A DNA stretch of 64,000 nucleotides from Chitinophaga filiformis (GTDB lineage Bacteria > Bacteroidota > Bacteroidia > Chitinophagales > Chitinophagaceae): contig NZ_FNBN01000002.1 in assembly GCF_900102545.1 (NCBI RefSeq), positions 1,152,264-1,216,263 of the forward strand, read 5' to 3'. This document shows, in pieces, positions 8,530 to 18,400 of this stretch. The notes under the pieces were generated by a model that was not told the origin of the DNA, made no database searches, and saw only the letters and a list, made by a program, of their open reading frames with translations. How positions within the stretch are numbered: position 1 is the first letter of the stretch; the number at the start of each line of letters is the position of its first letter. A program made the translations under genes and the position numbers.

Positions 8530-10263
8530 ATGAAACAGCGTTATCTAACATTCATTTCAGCTTTACTCTTCTTTGCCTGCAATAACAGCACTAAGACAAA
8601 AGAAAAGCAGTCGTCTGATAAAAAGTCGCAGACTATTTCCTGTTACACTTCCAGCATAACGGACAAAGACTGGTATACATCAGGTACTAAAGCGCCCAGG
8701 TTTAGTGGATTGAAAGGAATTGATTTCAAGATTTCAACGACCAATCAGGAAGCACAGGAATATTTCAACCAGGGAATGATGCTGGCTTATGGCTTCAACC
8801 ATGCAGAAGCGGCGAGGTCGTTTTATGAAGCCACCCGCTTAGATTCTACCTGTGCCATGGCTTATTGGGGCTATGCCTATGTACTGGGACCTAATTACAA
8901 TGCAGGAATGGAAGAAGATAACTTTCAACGTGCCTACGAAGCCACACTCAAAGCACAATCGCTTTCCCTAAAGAGTACACCAAAAGAAATTGCGTTGATT
9001 AAAGCACTCACTTCCCGGTATGCAAAGGTGCCTCCTGCTAATAGAAACCCTTTGGATATTGCCTATGCAGCAGCCATGAAGAAGGTATATGAGCAGTATC
9101 CTACCGATCCTGACATCGGAGCGCTTTATGCAGAATCGTTAATGGATATCCATCCCTGGGATTTGTATGACAAGAAAACAAAAAAGCCGCGTGCCTGGAC
9201 TCCGGAATTGCTCTCCGTACTGGAACACCTCATAAAAATCAATCCTGTGCATCCCGGGGCACATCATTTCTATATACATGCACTTGAGACCTCTGCTACT
9301 CCTGAAAAAGCAATGGCCAGTGCACAATTGCTGGACACCTTAGTACCCGCCGCAGGACATCTGTTGCATATGCCTTCACATGTTTATATTAACACCGGCG
9401 ACTATCACTTAGGTTCTATTTCCAATATTCGCGCTGTGGAGGCTGATAGTGGTTACTCTACCGCATGTCATGCGCAAGGGGCCTATCCGCTGGCCTATTA
9501 TCCGCATAATTACCATTTCCTGGCTGCGACAGCTACACTTGAAGGCAATTCGGAATTAGCCTGGATGGCGGCAAAGACACTGCAACAGCATACCTCAGAA
9601 GATATCATGCGATTGCCTGGATGGGGTACATTGCAGCATTATTATACCATCCCGTATTACATCGCTGTAAAATTTGCTAAGTGGGATACTATTCTTTCCC
9701 TCCCCTCTCCGGCAAAAGATCTCGTATATCCACAGGCAATCTGGCATTACGCAAGAGGAATGGCGTTTTTGGGAAAGAACAATATTCCTGAGGCTCAAAA
9801 GGAGATGAACAGCCTGGGGGCATTAGCCACCGATACCACACTACAAGACATTACTATCTGGAATATTAATACTACGGCAGACCTTGCACAAATTGCAGCG
9901 AAAGTACTCTCAGGAGAAATAGCGGCAAAGCGAAATCAGCTGGATACGGCTGTTTCGTTGCTTAAAGAAGCGGTTGTTATTGAAGATAACCTGAATTATA
10001 ATGAGCCTCCTGACTGGTTCTTCTCGGTTAGGCATCATTTGGGAGCGGTACTGCTCAAAGCTGGAAAGTATAGTGATGCTGAGAACATTTATCGACAGGA
10101 TTTACAAACATGGCGGAAAAATGGTTGGGGGTTGATAGGGTTGTATAATTCGTTAATGCTTCAGAAGAAAAGTGATGAGGCAAGAAAGGTTAAATCTGAT
10201 TTTGATGTAGCGTGGCAATATGCGGATGTGAAGATTGGATCTTCGTCGAGTGTGATAGAGTAG
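8530..10263 (+). CDS. TPR-repeat lipoprotein
   Basis: I choose the ATG at 8530, giving MKQRYLTFIS followed by a short hydrophobic stretch and FFAC, a lipoprotein-like cleavage site; an in-frame ATG at 8506 would put nine extra residues before it. The mature part of about 560 residues is built of TPR-like helical pairs, for example around AQEYFNQGMML, HAEAARSFYEA and KAGKYSDAENIYR. The protein is probably membrane-anchored in the periplasm or on the outer membrane; the partner is unknown. It is transcribed alone and ends in a strong terminator at 10294. Confidence 0.82.
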   Translation: MKQRYLTFISALLFFACNNSTKTKEKQSSDKKSQTISCYTSSITDKDWYTSGTKAPRFSGLKGIDFKISTTNQEAQEYFNQGMMLAYGFNHAEAARSFYEATRLDSTCAMAYWGYAYVLGPNYNAGMEEDNFQRAYEATLKAQSLSLKSTPKEIALIKALTSRYAKVPPANRNPLDIAYAAAMKKVYEQYPTDPDIGALYAESLMDIHPWDLYDKKTKKPRAWTPELLSVLEHLIKINPVHPGAHHFYIHALETSATPEKAMASAQLLDTLVPAAGHLLHMPSHVYINTGDYHLGSISNIRAVEADSGYSTACHAQGAYPLAYYPHNYHFLAATATLEGNSELAWMAAKTLQQHTSEDIMRLPGWGTLQHYYTIPYYIAVKFAKWDTILSLPSPAKDLVYPQAIWHYARGMAFLGKNNIPEAQKEMNSLGALATDTTLQDITIWNINTTADLAQIAAKVLSGEIAAKRNQLDTAVSLLKEAVVIEDNLNYNEPPDWFFSVRHHLGAVLLKAGKYSDAENIYRQDLQTWRKNGWGLIGLYNSLMLQKKSDEARKVKSDFDVAWQYADVKIGSSSSVIE

Positions 10264-10293
10264 TAAATACTTAGTCTAATAATATAGCTTAAT

Positions 10294-10324
10294 AAAAAAG
10301 GTGTTCTCTTTGAGCACCTTTTTT
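10294..10324 (+). terminator. Intrinsic terminator after the TPR lipoprotein
   Basis: A stem of AAAAAAGGTG with CACCTTTTTT, extended by TCTC/GAG, ends in a T-tract. The A- and T-tracts make it potentially bidirectional. Confidence 0.85.
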
Positions 10325-10425
10325 CAATACATGCATGTACAAACACCATTACGTCAACACGAGGATATAAAAAATCTCCCAAACCCTGTACTTAACAGAT
10401 TTAGCACCATCCATTAAAATAAAAA

Positions 10426-10454
10426 TTGAGTATCCAAAAAATCATTTATTTTCG
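10426..10454 (+). promoter_or_regulatory. Candidate promoter for the short AraC protein
   Basis: TTG at 10426, an 18-bp spacer and TATTTTCG at 10447 fit the Bacteroidota consensus with one mismatch. A transcript from here would have a leader of about 180 nt, which explains most of the gene-free stretch from 10325 to 10641. Confidence 0.4.
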
Positions 10455-10641
10455 CGACTGCGGTAGCAGGTCAGTTCTACAGTTCCAACTTTACATTATC
10501 AACCTGTTACCTATCCCTGTCATGTAGGCCCACCCGGATAAAGATATTACTGCATCGGAATTATTCACTAAACAGCCGAACAAATCCACGGATTACGGCA
10601 GTATACAACACAACATTACCTACCCGTTAAAAAAGCAACCG

Positions 10642-10968
10642 ATGACTTTTACGGAGTATGAAATCAAAATCCTGAACGAGGTATTCGATCAGATATCAGA
10701 GAGCGCACCAGCACAGTTAGACACAACGGCCATCATCTCCAAATATCGGCTTTCACCCCGCACATTTGTGCGGGCGTATAAAAAGCTGTTTGGTAAAACG
10801 CCCTCACAACATCATCATGAAGTAGCCATGCTTTATGCCAAAGAGCGCATAAAAGAAGGTGTACAAATCAAAACTGTAGCCCGCGAACTTGGTTATCATG
10901 ACATAGCCAACTTCTCAAGAAAATTTAAAAGGGTAATTGGCTACCCGCCGTCAAAAGTAACACTGTAG
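10642..10968 (+). CDS. Single-domain AraC-family HTH protein
   Basis: At 108 aa this is little more than the AraC DNA-binding domain. The two helix-turn-helix parts appear as YRLSPRTFVRAYKKLFGKTP and VARELGYHDIANFSRKFKRV, ending in YPPSKV. There is no sensor domain, so its activity is probably set by its own amount or by protein contacts. The 5' side shows no lost coding sequence, so it seems complete rather than truncated. The nearest downstream genes are the redox/peptide cassette starting at 11291, which has its own candidate promoter. Confidence 0.85.
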   Translation: MTFTEYEIKILNEVFDQISESAPAQLDTTAIISKYRLSPRTFVRAYKKLFGKTPSQHHHEVAMLYAKERIKEGVQIKTVARELGYHDIANFSRKFKRVIGYPPSKVTL

Positions 10969-11025
10969 AAGGTTTCAAATAAGACGGCGCTGCATAAATG
11001 CAGTATTTGTCATAATTTGACAACA

Positions 11026-11064
11026 GATTTTTGATTGTTAGATCAAAAACTCCGTTTAGCTTTA
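11026..11064 (+). promoter_or_regulatory. Promoter and hairpin ahead of the redox/peptide cassette
   Basis: TTG at 11035, a 19-bp spacer and TAGCTTTA at 11057 match the Bacteroidota promoter at 7 of 8 positions in the -7 box. A small hairpin (TTTTTGAT...ATCAAAAA) overlaps the -33 side and may end the AraC transcript. The predicted leader to 11290 is about 220 nt and contains no gene; GGGCAT/ATGCCC near 11220-11255 could form a hairpin in it. Confidence 0.4.
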
Positions 11065-11290
11065 CAATGGAAATAAGAGCTAACCACGATTTACGAAGTA
11101 ACCCATAGCCACGGAATCAAAATAACTGACTTTCTAAAGGGGGATTTTTGCTTTTTCATAATTATCACTTAAGATCTTTCTTAACCAAGGAAGACGGGGA
11201 GACGACTGCTGGGACATTAGAGGGCATTCTTCAGAGGGTCAACGAGGAGGATGCCCGACCAGCAAATTATTAACTTATAGTATTCAGTTT

Positions 11291-11773
11291 ATGAAATTGT
11301 TCGCATTTGCATCATGGTTGATGGTGATAACCCTTTTTGCCTGTAAAAGAAATTCAATGGCCGTATTGCCTGACTTTAGCTTTCGACTAGCAGACAGCTC
11401 CACGGTTCTGAAAACTAGTGACATACCATCGGGAAAAACCATCGTCGTGATCCTTTTCGAAGCTGATTGCAGCGGTTGTCAGCAGACGACCGACAGCTTA
11501 CTTCAAAATATCAACAAGTTAAAAGATGTTCAGTTTTACTTCCTCAGTACAGAACAGCTTTCCCAGGTTACATTGTTTCGCGATTACTATAAATTGTCTA
11601 AATATTCAAACATTACTGTTGGTCAGGATCACAAGAATTTTTTGCCCACATACTTTAAATCACATGGAACACCACAAATAGCACTGTACAATGCCGAAAA
11701 GCAACTTCAAGGTATTATTAACGGAAAACCGAACATCAACTTGCTGATCGAAAAAATCACCAGTATTCACTAA
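11291..11773 (+). CDS. Thioredoxin-like lipoprotein (redoxin)
   Basis: The 160-aa protein starts with a lipoprotein signal ending LFAC (Cys18). The thioredoxin fold follows, with the active-site pair Cys60-SG-Cys63 in the context FEADCSGCQ and the cis-proline strand in GTPQIALY. It should act in the periplasm as a thiol-disulfide oxidoreductase. It is 11 bp from a MauE-like membrane protein, which is a known electron-supply partner of such proteins, and 70 bp beyond that gene lies a small four-cysteine secreted peptide. The context suggests a dedicated redox relay for that peptide; this last step is inference. Confidence 0.85.
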   Translation: MKLFAFASWLMVITLFACKRNSMAVLPDFSFRLADSSTVLKTSDIPSGKTIVVILFEADCSGCQQTTDSLLQNINKLKDVQFYFLSTEQLSQVTLFRDYYKLSKYSNITVGQDHKNFLPTYFKSHGTPQIALYNAEKQLQGIINGKPNINLLIEKITSIH

Positions 11774-11784
11774 TTGAACAAACC

Positions 11785-12237
11785 ATGAAAAAGCGCACAG
11801 TTAATATTATCTGTTATACCTTATTCGCCCTATTTGTTTACGCTGCACTAAGCAAACTATTCACGTTTAATACCTATATATACGATCTAAAAAGGTCAGC
11901 CTACATCGGAAAATTTTCTTGGTTGTTGTCCTACGCTTTACCGGCTTTGGAACTAACCGTCGCGGTCACTTTGCTAATTGACCGAACAAGAATTCTGGCT
12001 TTATATGCGTCTGCAGCGTTGATGTTTCTATTTACGTTGTACGTAGGAATTCTATTAAAGACAGTTGATTACGAACCTTGTACCTGTGGAGCATTGATCA
12101 GAGAACTCACCTGGAAACAACATCTGTGGTTTAATACTTTCTTTACGTTATTAGCCTTAGTTGGAATACTACTAGAGCGAAAGATTGTAAATAATACCGG
12201 CGATAACTCCAGACAATCATTCAAACCAAGCCTTTAA
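11785..12237 (+). CDS. MauE/DoxX-like redox membrane protein
   Basis: The 150-aa protein has four predicted membrane helices (about 8-22, 46-64, 70-92 and 112-128) and a CxC pair (Cys99, Cys101) in the loop between helices three and four, in the sequence EPCTCGALI. This matches the MauE/DoxX redox-associated family, which passes electrons to periplasmic thioredoxin-like proteins. The 11-bp gap from the CxxC lipoprotein supports the pairing. It is shorter than DsbD-type proteins and contains no thioredoxin domain of its own. Confidence 0.85.
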   Translation: MKKRTVNIICYTLFALFVYAALSKLFTFNTYIYDLKRSAYIGKFSWLLSYALPALELTVAVTLLIDRTRILALYASAALMFLFTLYVGILLKTVDYEPCTCGALIRELTWKQHLWFNTFFTLLALVGILLERKIVNNTGDNSRQSFKPSL

Positions 12238-12307
12238 ACTCTTTGCGCAATATTTCACCTTAACATGTAAAGGCACAAACATTTTTTCACTATTAAAACA
12301 AAAGAAC

Positions 12308-12553
12308 ATGAATCGTTCAAAAATTTTTATCGGTTTGACCATTGCACTTTTTATGGGTGCAGCTGCTTTCGCTAATGACAACAATTCTAAAAGAGCGACA
12401 GTCTGGTACTTGAATGGATCAACTTGTACTAGCATAACAGAAACAGTATGTAACGGTGGTACGGTTGACTGTAAGGGAACACAGACTGCTGATAACGGCA
12501 AACAGCTGTTTGACGCTGATGACTGTCAGGTTAAATTGAAAAAAAGTTCATAA
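12308..12553 (+). CDS. Small secreted four-cysteine protein (DUF6520-like)
   Basis: The 81-aa protein has a clear signal peptide (cleavage probably after AAAFA, about residue 22) and a mature part of some 58 residues with cysteines 40, 48, 55 and 73. The size, the TC...C...C spacing and the location beside MauE and redoxin genes resemble the DUF6520 family of Bacteroidota, whose role is unknown. Four cysteines next to a thiol relay make one or two disulfides likely. An A-rich leader (AACAAAAGAAC) precedes the ATG. A hairpin follows the gene at 12564. Confidence 0.7.
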   Translation: MNRSKIFIGLTIALFMGAAAFANDNNSKRATVWYLNGSTCTSITETVCNGGTVDCKGTQTADNGKQLFDADDCQVKLKKSS

Positions 12554-12563
12554 CTAGTTAAAC

Positions 12564-12592
12564 ATGGCTAGCTGGAATTGCTGGCTAGCCAT
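12564..12592. terminator. Hairpin between the convergent peptide gene and TlpA gene
   Basis: ATGGCTAGC pairs perfectly with GCTAGCCAT across an 11-nt loop. There is no long T-tract, so termination efficiency is uncertain; the position between two convergent genes is what one expects for a shared terminator. Confidence 0.5.
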
Positions 12593-12611
12593 ATTCACAC
12601 TATGACTATTA

Positions 12612-13961
12612 TCAATCAGAAAGCCTAATTGACTCAAGTTCCTTTGTACCTGTCACTATCCTTAAACCAAACTTCTCTAACTGTCTTTCAATATCCTTTT
12701 CATCAACCATATTGGCTTTCAAATCAATGTTAATATTTACATTCATTCCCGTATTGTTAAAAATTGGTAAATCCAACTTTAGCAAAAAGGAAAGGTGTTT
12801 TACAAGTTCATCAATAGGCCTATTGGACAACAACATATTATCATACGTAAAATTAATGCTATCGATGCTGCCCTTTTCCGCGATTAGGTTATCAAACTTT
12901 TTTCTATCCCCAATTTCAAGAAGGTATACCGGAACCTCTTGCTTCTTTACTGAAACATTAAATCCAAAGTAATTTTTAAGATCAGATTGCATAACTGCCA
13001 TCAGATAACTTACTGTCGACCTTTCCTTTGGAACGGTCAGGCTGTATGCGTAAGTTTTCTTGTTTGCGTTAACAAAAGCTGATGAGTCTTTTAGATCCAG
13101 AATAAGCTCCCCGCTATATTTAGAATAGATTTCCTCATCCCATATATCCCAATCATCCACTCCGAAATATGCAACCCTATAAAGTGATGTCAGAGTATAT
13201 CTCAGGCATTCAATTCTACCATTGTCGATTTTTGTAGCCCTTTGACCAAACAATCTTGTTATTCTTCCGTATGGTGTTTCACTATCGCTTACTTTTAATA
13301 GGGATCTAAATAAATAACTGGTATCATATCCACCATTGGCCATGTTGCCATTTGTTAGAAAGGGAATATTTCTGTTGTATTTGTTTTTTCTCTCAAACTC
13401 TGTTTTTGAATAATATTTCTCAAAAAATGTATCATTGCCCTTAATCAGGGAAATAAGTTGACTGGCTGTTATTGTAGTAGTTACCGCTTTAACTATTCCT
13501 TGCGGATCAATGATCAGAATCTGAGGCACAGCATACATATCGTATTTTAAGTATAAGATACTGTCAAATGCTGTTGTTATTTGGAAATGATGTTTCTTAT
13601 CGAGGTGTGCGTATAAGTCTTTTATTCTTTTCTCATCTGCTTTGTTGGATTTGCCAGCATACGGTTTAGTAGCCCCAACCATAATAATCTTAACATTTTC
13701 TTTAAAAGCGCGGTCTAATGAATCCATTTTGGGAAAGCTTGCAATACATGCAGTACAAGAAGTTGTCCAGGTGTCCAATATTAACCATTTACCTCTAAAA
13801 TCGTAAATCGATGCAGATTTGCCGTTATAGTTCACTATATCCGTAAACATATGGTTTCGTATCGTATCACCGGCTTGGGGGTAATACGCATTCATTTGAG
13901 CTGAGCCATTGAAATAGAGTGCACTCATAAATGTGATCAGCAAAATTAGTTTCATTACCAT
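12612..13961 (-). CDS. TlpA-like disulfide reductase fused to a DUF3738-like domain
   Basis: The 449-aa protein has a signal peptide, then a TlpA/ResA thioredoxin domain (about 28-175) with active-site Cys69-TA-Cys72 in DTWTTSCTAC and a cis-proline strand YAVPQILII. The C-terminal 230 residues look like the DUF3738/TIGR03435 domain: a VPVYLLEI strand, a SNRPIDELVKHLS helix and an NTGMNVN...ID segment near the end. It starts 3 bp after the SusD stop, so it is the last gene of the SusC-SusD operon, in the place where a glycan operon would have hydrolases. A second ATG at 13955 is possible. Confidence 0.82.
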   Translation of the reverse strand: MVMKLILLITFMSALYFNGSAQMNAYYPQAGDTIRNHMFTDIVNYNGKSASIYDFRGKWLILDTWTTSCTACIASFPKMDSLDRAFKENVKIIMVGATKPYAGKSNKADEKRIKDLYAHLDKKHHFQITTAFDSILYLKYDMYAVPQILIIDPQGIVKAVTTTITASQLISLIKGNDTFFEKYYSKTEFERKNKYNRNIPFLTNGNMANGGYDTSYLFRSLLKVSDSETPYGRITRLFGQRATKIDNGRIECLRYTLTSLYRVAYFGVDDWDIWDEEIYSKYSGELILDLKDSSAFVNANKKTYAYSLTVPKERSTVSYLMAVMQSDLKNYFGFNVSVKKQEVPVYLLEIGDRKKFDNLIAEKGSIDSINFTYDNMLLSNRPIDELVKHLSFLLKLDLPIFNNTGMNVNINIDLKANMVDEKDIERQLEKFGLRIVTGTKELESIRLSD

Positions 13962-13964
13962 CTC

Positions 13965-15395
13965 TTAATTATAGCCAGTGTTTTGTGTAAGATTAGGATC
14001 GTTCCCAATTTCTGCTTGTGGTATAGGCCACAATTGTTTAGTAGCATTCCATATCGCACCTTTTGAAGGCGCAACGTCTGTCATAACAGCATCTAATGTT
14101 TTTGTGCGTTTTAAATCCAGCAAACGATGCCCCCATTCCGCGAATAGTTCTCTTTGCCGTTCCTTTAAAATCGCAATTAAAAGATTGTCCTTACTGATGG
14201 TAGGGTTTGTTGAAGCTATCGGGGGAATTCCTGCCCTTTCCCGGATTTTATCTAAATCGGATATTGCACCGTTGAGGTCATTTTGCTGAGCCCTTGCCTC
14301 AGCCCTGATTAAGTATTGCTCAGCCAAACGAAGAACAACAGTATATTCGGTCACATCTGCGGAGTTGTCAACCTTATACTTATAAGGGAAGTAATAATCT
14401 TTACTAGGAGTCATTGATGCATCTGTGTACGTCCCTATCCAAAGGTCTTTTCTTTTGTCTCCAGCATCAAACGAATTAACAAGTTGGGAACTGACTGTAG
14501 TTGACTGCCGAAGATCGAACTGGGGAACACCTGTCAAAATAAAAAAAGATCCTTCATAGGTATTGATATTGCCAGTTGGCGTTGGTTTCGCCAATTGCCA
14601 GATTGCCTCCCGACTAGCTATTAAAAAAACCTGATTTAATGGTTCAAGAGAATAAACATCGCTATTTTCAATAAGTAATGTGGCCTGTTCCGCAGCAGCA
14701 GTATAATTGCCAACATATAAATAAGTTCTAGCCAGAAGTGCGGTGGCAGTGGCTTTATTAGGTCGGACACGATCATTAACTGTACTTATACTGTTTGCGC
14801 CAACATAGTTTTCATTTAAACTTGATTGCGCGATGACCAGGTCTGAAATAATCCGATCATACACCTTAGAAACTGGAGATCTTGAAATTGTTTCATTATG
14901 GGAATAATTTGTTGTTGTTACCAATGGAATATCTCCATAAAGGTTAACTAAATAGAAATTCCAAAAGGCTCTGATAAATATTGCCTCAGCCATTACTTGC
15001 TTTTTTACCATGCTGTTCAATGATTTCGAAGCCATGCAACCCTCATAAATGGAATTTGCTTGATAAATAAACTTATAGCCAGATGACCAGATTTCATTTG
15101 TTACTGCGTCTGATGCACGCAATCCATTTTGGTATACTGGTCTATTTGGAACATACACTGTATTTAATTCATCTCCATAAAGACCCGTATATAAAGCCAG
15201 AAGAAAAGGGGGCATATTTTGCTCAACCATCGATGTATACAGACCAGATAAAGCAGCATTCGCTGTTTCATCCCGTTGAAAAACATTTTCCGTAACCAAT
15301 AATGTAGCCGGTGGATCAAGTTCTACAAACTTCCTGCATCCAATATTAAATAAAAATGCTATAATGCAGACTATAAAAGCTTTAAAGTGTTTCAT
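13965..15395 (-). CDS. susD: SusD/RagB-family outer-membrane substrate-binding lipoprotein
   Basis: The 476-aa protein has a lipoprotein signal ending NIGC (about Cys20), an N-terminal SusD-like TPR region and the typical family ending with RERQRELFAEWGHRLLDLKRT and PIPQAEI. SusD proteins form the hinged lid on their SusC partner and bind the substrate at the cell surface. The gene lies 23 bp after SusC and runs directly into the TlpA-DUF3738 gene. With no carbohydrate-active enzyme in the operon, the substrate cannot be guessed from context and may be a peptide or another thiol-containing compound. Confidence 0.95.
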   Translation of the reverse strand: MKHFKAFIVCIIAFLFNIGCRKFVELDPPATLLVTENVFQRDETANAALSGLYTSMVEQNMPPFLLALYTGLYGDELNTVYVPNRPVYQNGLRASDAVTNEIWSSGYKFIYQANSIYEGCMASKSLNSMVKKQVMAEAIFIRAFWNFYLVNLYGDIPLVTTTNYSHNETISRSPVSKVYDRIISDLVIAQSSLNENYVGANSISTVNDRVRPNKATATALLARTYLYVGNYTAAAEQATLLIENSDVYSLEPLNQVFLIASREAIWQLAKPTPTGNINTYEGSFFILTGVPQFDLRQSTTVSSQLVNSFDAGDKRKDLWIGTYTDASMTPSKDYYFPYKYKVDNSADVTEYTVVLRLAEQYLIRAEARAQQNDLNGAISDLDKIRERAGIPPIASTNPTISKDNLLIAILKERQRELFAEWGHRLLDLKRTKTLDAVMTDVAPSKGAIWNATKQLWPIPQAEIGNDPNLTQNTGYN

Positions 15396-15418
15396 GACTC
15401 GGATTTAAATTAATCTTA

Positions 15419-18400
15419 TCAAAATGTCAATTGAATACCAGCAATAAGTATTCTCAGTGGCGGAAGGACAAAAGAGGACGAAGATGCAACTTCAGGATCT
15501 AGTCCTTTATAACTGGTGATGGTAAATAAATTTTGCCCCTGCAAATAAATTTTTGCGCTTTGCATTTTTAGGAGATTCTTATATCTTTCAGGTAGATTCC
15601 ACGATAAGGAAACATTTTTTAAACGTATAAAAGAGGCATCAACTATAGTTGCATCACTTTGAGTATATAATGTGTATGCTAACGCAGCATCAGTATCATA
15701 ACTTTGAGTGAATTTTTGATAGCCGGCCGAAACCTTTTCATTTTGTAAGACTGAGTTGAGCTGATTAGGTTGATCACTCAATATCCCAGGTGCGGAACCT
15801 GTCAATAATGCATGCCCGACTTGTTTTACAAACTGAACAAAAAACTCCAATTGAAGTCTCTTATAACTAAAACTATTATTCACACCTCCGAAGTAGCGTT
15901 GCCCAATAAATACAGGACTCCGATCAGATTCATATGTGATCTGACCATCCTTATCAACATCTTCAAAACTGTAAATATTCGTTATTGGGTCCACACCTGT
16001 ATAGTGGTACATGAAACTCAACGATAATGGCTGTCCTAATACATAACTTTGAGAATAGCTTGAATTTTTAAGATTGGGATATGATAATAGCTTGTTTCTC
16101 GGGATGCTCAAATTAACCGAAGTAGTCCAGCTAAAATCTCTAGCCTGAATGTTATTGGTATTAAGGTCAAACTCAGTTCCTCTGTTTTGAATCACGGCAG
16201 GTAAATTAGCCTGAACACTATTGAATCCAGTTACATTAGGTAACCCATACTCTACCAATTGATTGCTTGTGCGGTTTTGATACCAGCTTATATTCAGCAA
16301 AATCCTATTATTTACAAAACCGGACTCCAATCCAAGTTCCAATTTCTTAACTGTTTCCCAGCTATAGTCGGGATTAGTCAAAGAGGTAGGTATCACAGCT
16401 GCCGTTCCTTGATAAGCAAAACCATTAGACGAATATGTACTTAGAAACCTATAGTCTGATATCTGATCATTTCCAGTTATTCCATAGCTCGCTCGTACTT
16501 TACCAAAGGAAATAAATGGTATTCGATCAGCAAATAACCTTTGCTTACTAAAAATCCATCCGACACCTATTGCACCCAGGTCAGCAAATTGCTTGCCGGG
16601 TCCAAACCTACTGCTGGCATCCCGTCGTCCCGTCAAATTTATTAAGTATTGCCCCTGATAGTCATATCCGATACGTGCATAAACAGCATTATATCGATAG
16701 CGAGTCTCTGTATATGCTAACGTTCTAATTGTTGTAGCCGCAAGTATATTATTAACTAAAGCTGGCGATGAAAATCCAGATGCTGATTGAAAAAGGGAGT
16801 TTTGGTCATTTTGCTGTAATGTCCCACCAATCAAGGCCTCTAGTTTACCCTTTCCGAATACCCGAACATAATTTAGAGACGGTTCAATTATCCATGTTTT
16901 GACCCTAGTACCACCGAAAGAATTTCTCCGTTGGCTAGGCCTTACTACCACATCGGGATTATAATTTGAAAATGGTGTTATGGTCGATGAATTTGATTTA
17001 ATGTCTATGTATCCCAGTCTTGCATTAATCGACAAACCATCTAGTATTTCATACCCCAAAATGGCTGCACTATTGAGATTATCGGCAACTGTGGTTGATT
17101 TTCGAGAGGTAACCCAAAGGGGATTTTCCCAGGTAGAGTTTTGCCAGTTCAAAGAGCCGTCAGAGTTATATAATTTTGGAGTATTAGGCGATAGATTAAT
17201 GCCATTGGTAAAATCAGCAGCAGGAAGCTGATTATTATCATTTAAATAACTAATTGATATGTTGGTATGAAATTTTTTGTTGTCGCTCTCATGGTTTACA
17301 TTCAAGTATCCAGATGCTTTCTGATCACGGTATTCACCGGGAAAAACTGTTGATTCTCTACGATATGTTCCGCCAAATATAAACTGGGTACCCACGTTCC
17401 CTCCCGATATATTCAATCGTCCAGTTGTAATGTTTGCTGTATTTCCAATTAAGACTCTTTGCCAATCTGTGTACTGGTTTAGATCGCCCCATTTACCGTT
17501 TAGGTCATAGTCAGTTTCAGTCGGTGCACTTATGCCATCATTAAGCAACGCCTGCCTTCTCATAGCAATATATTGAGGTGTCTTCATCAGATCTATCTTA
17601 TTTGACACCTTTCCAACTCCACTGTTCACATCGATGGTTACTTTACCCCTACCTTGTTGTCCCTTTTTTGTTGTGATCAAAATCACGCCGTTTGCACCGC
17701 GAGAACCGTATATTGCTGTCGCATCGGCATCCTTTAAAACCTCAATCCGGTCAATATCATTCAATGAAAGGTATGCAAAAGGACTTAAGTCTCCTGCAGC
17801 ACCTCCTAATACTGTTTCACCTGTAAAACTAATATGTGGATAAGGGACACCGTTTACGATATAAAGTGGGTTATTAGCATCTAGTCTGAGACTATTTTGC
17901 CCTCTTAATTTCACATTCACCTGCGCCCCTGCGACACCAGAACTTTGCGAAATATAAAGCCCTGGCACTTGTCCTTCCAGAGCAATTAGTGGATCACTAA
18001 CAGGATTTTTTTCGAGATCTTTTGCCTGAATTATACTAACATTTCCGGTATTTAACTCTTTAGTGGTAGTATAATATCCCTTGTTAATCACCACCTCATT
18101 AAGATCAGACGTCGAGCTTTCAAGCCCGATAGTCATGAATGTTGATCCTGCCTTAACGGAGAGAGCCCTATAACCGACGTAAGATACTTGAACAGTTGTA
18201 CCCGCATCAACATCTGCTAATTCAAATTCTCCTTTATCATTAGTGATTGTAACCTTTTCTCCTGCCTTCACAGACGCACCCGCTAAGGGACGGCCGTCCT
18301 GATCTACTACTTTCCCACGAATCGTAATACTCTCAATTGCTTCCACCACCTTTTCCGAAAGACTGTGAACTGCTTTACTCTTAACCAATATCGCCCCATC

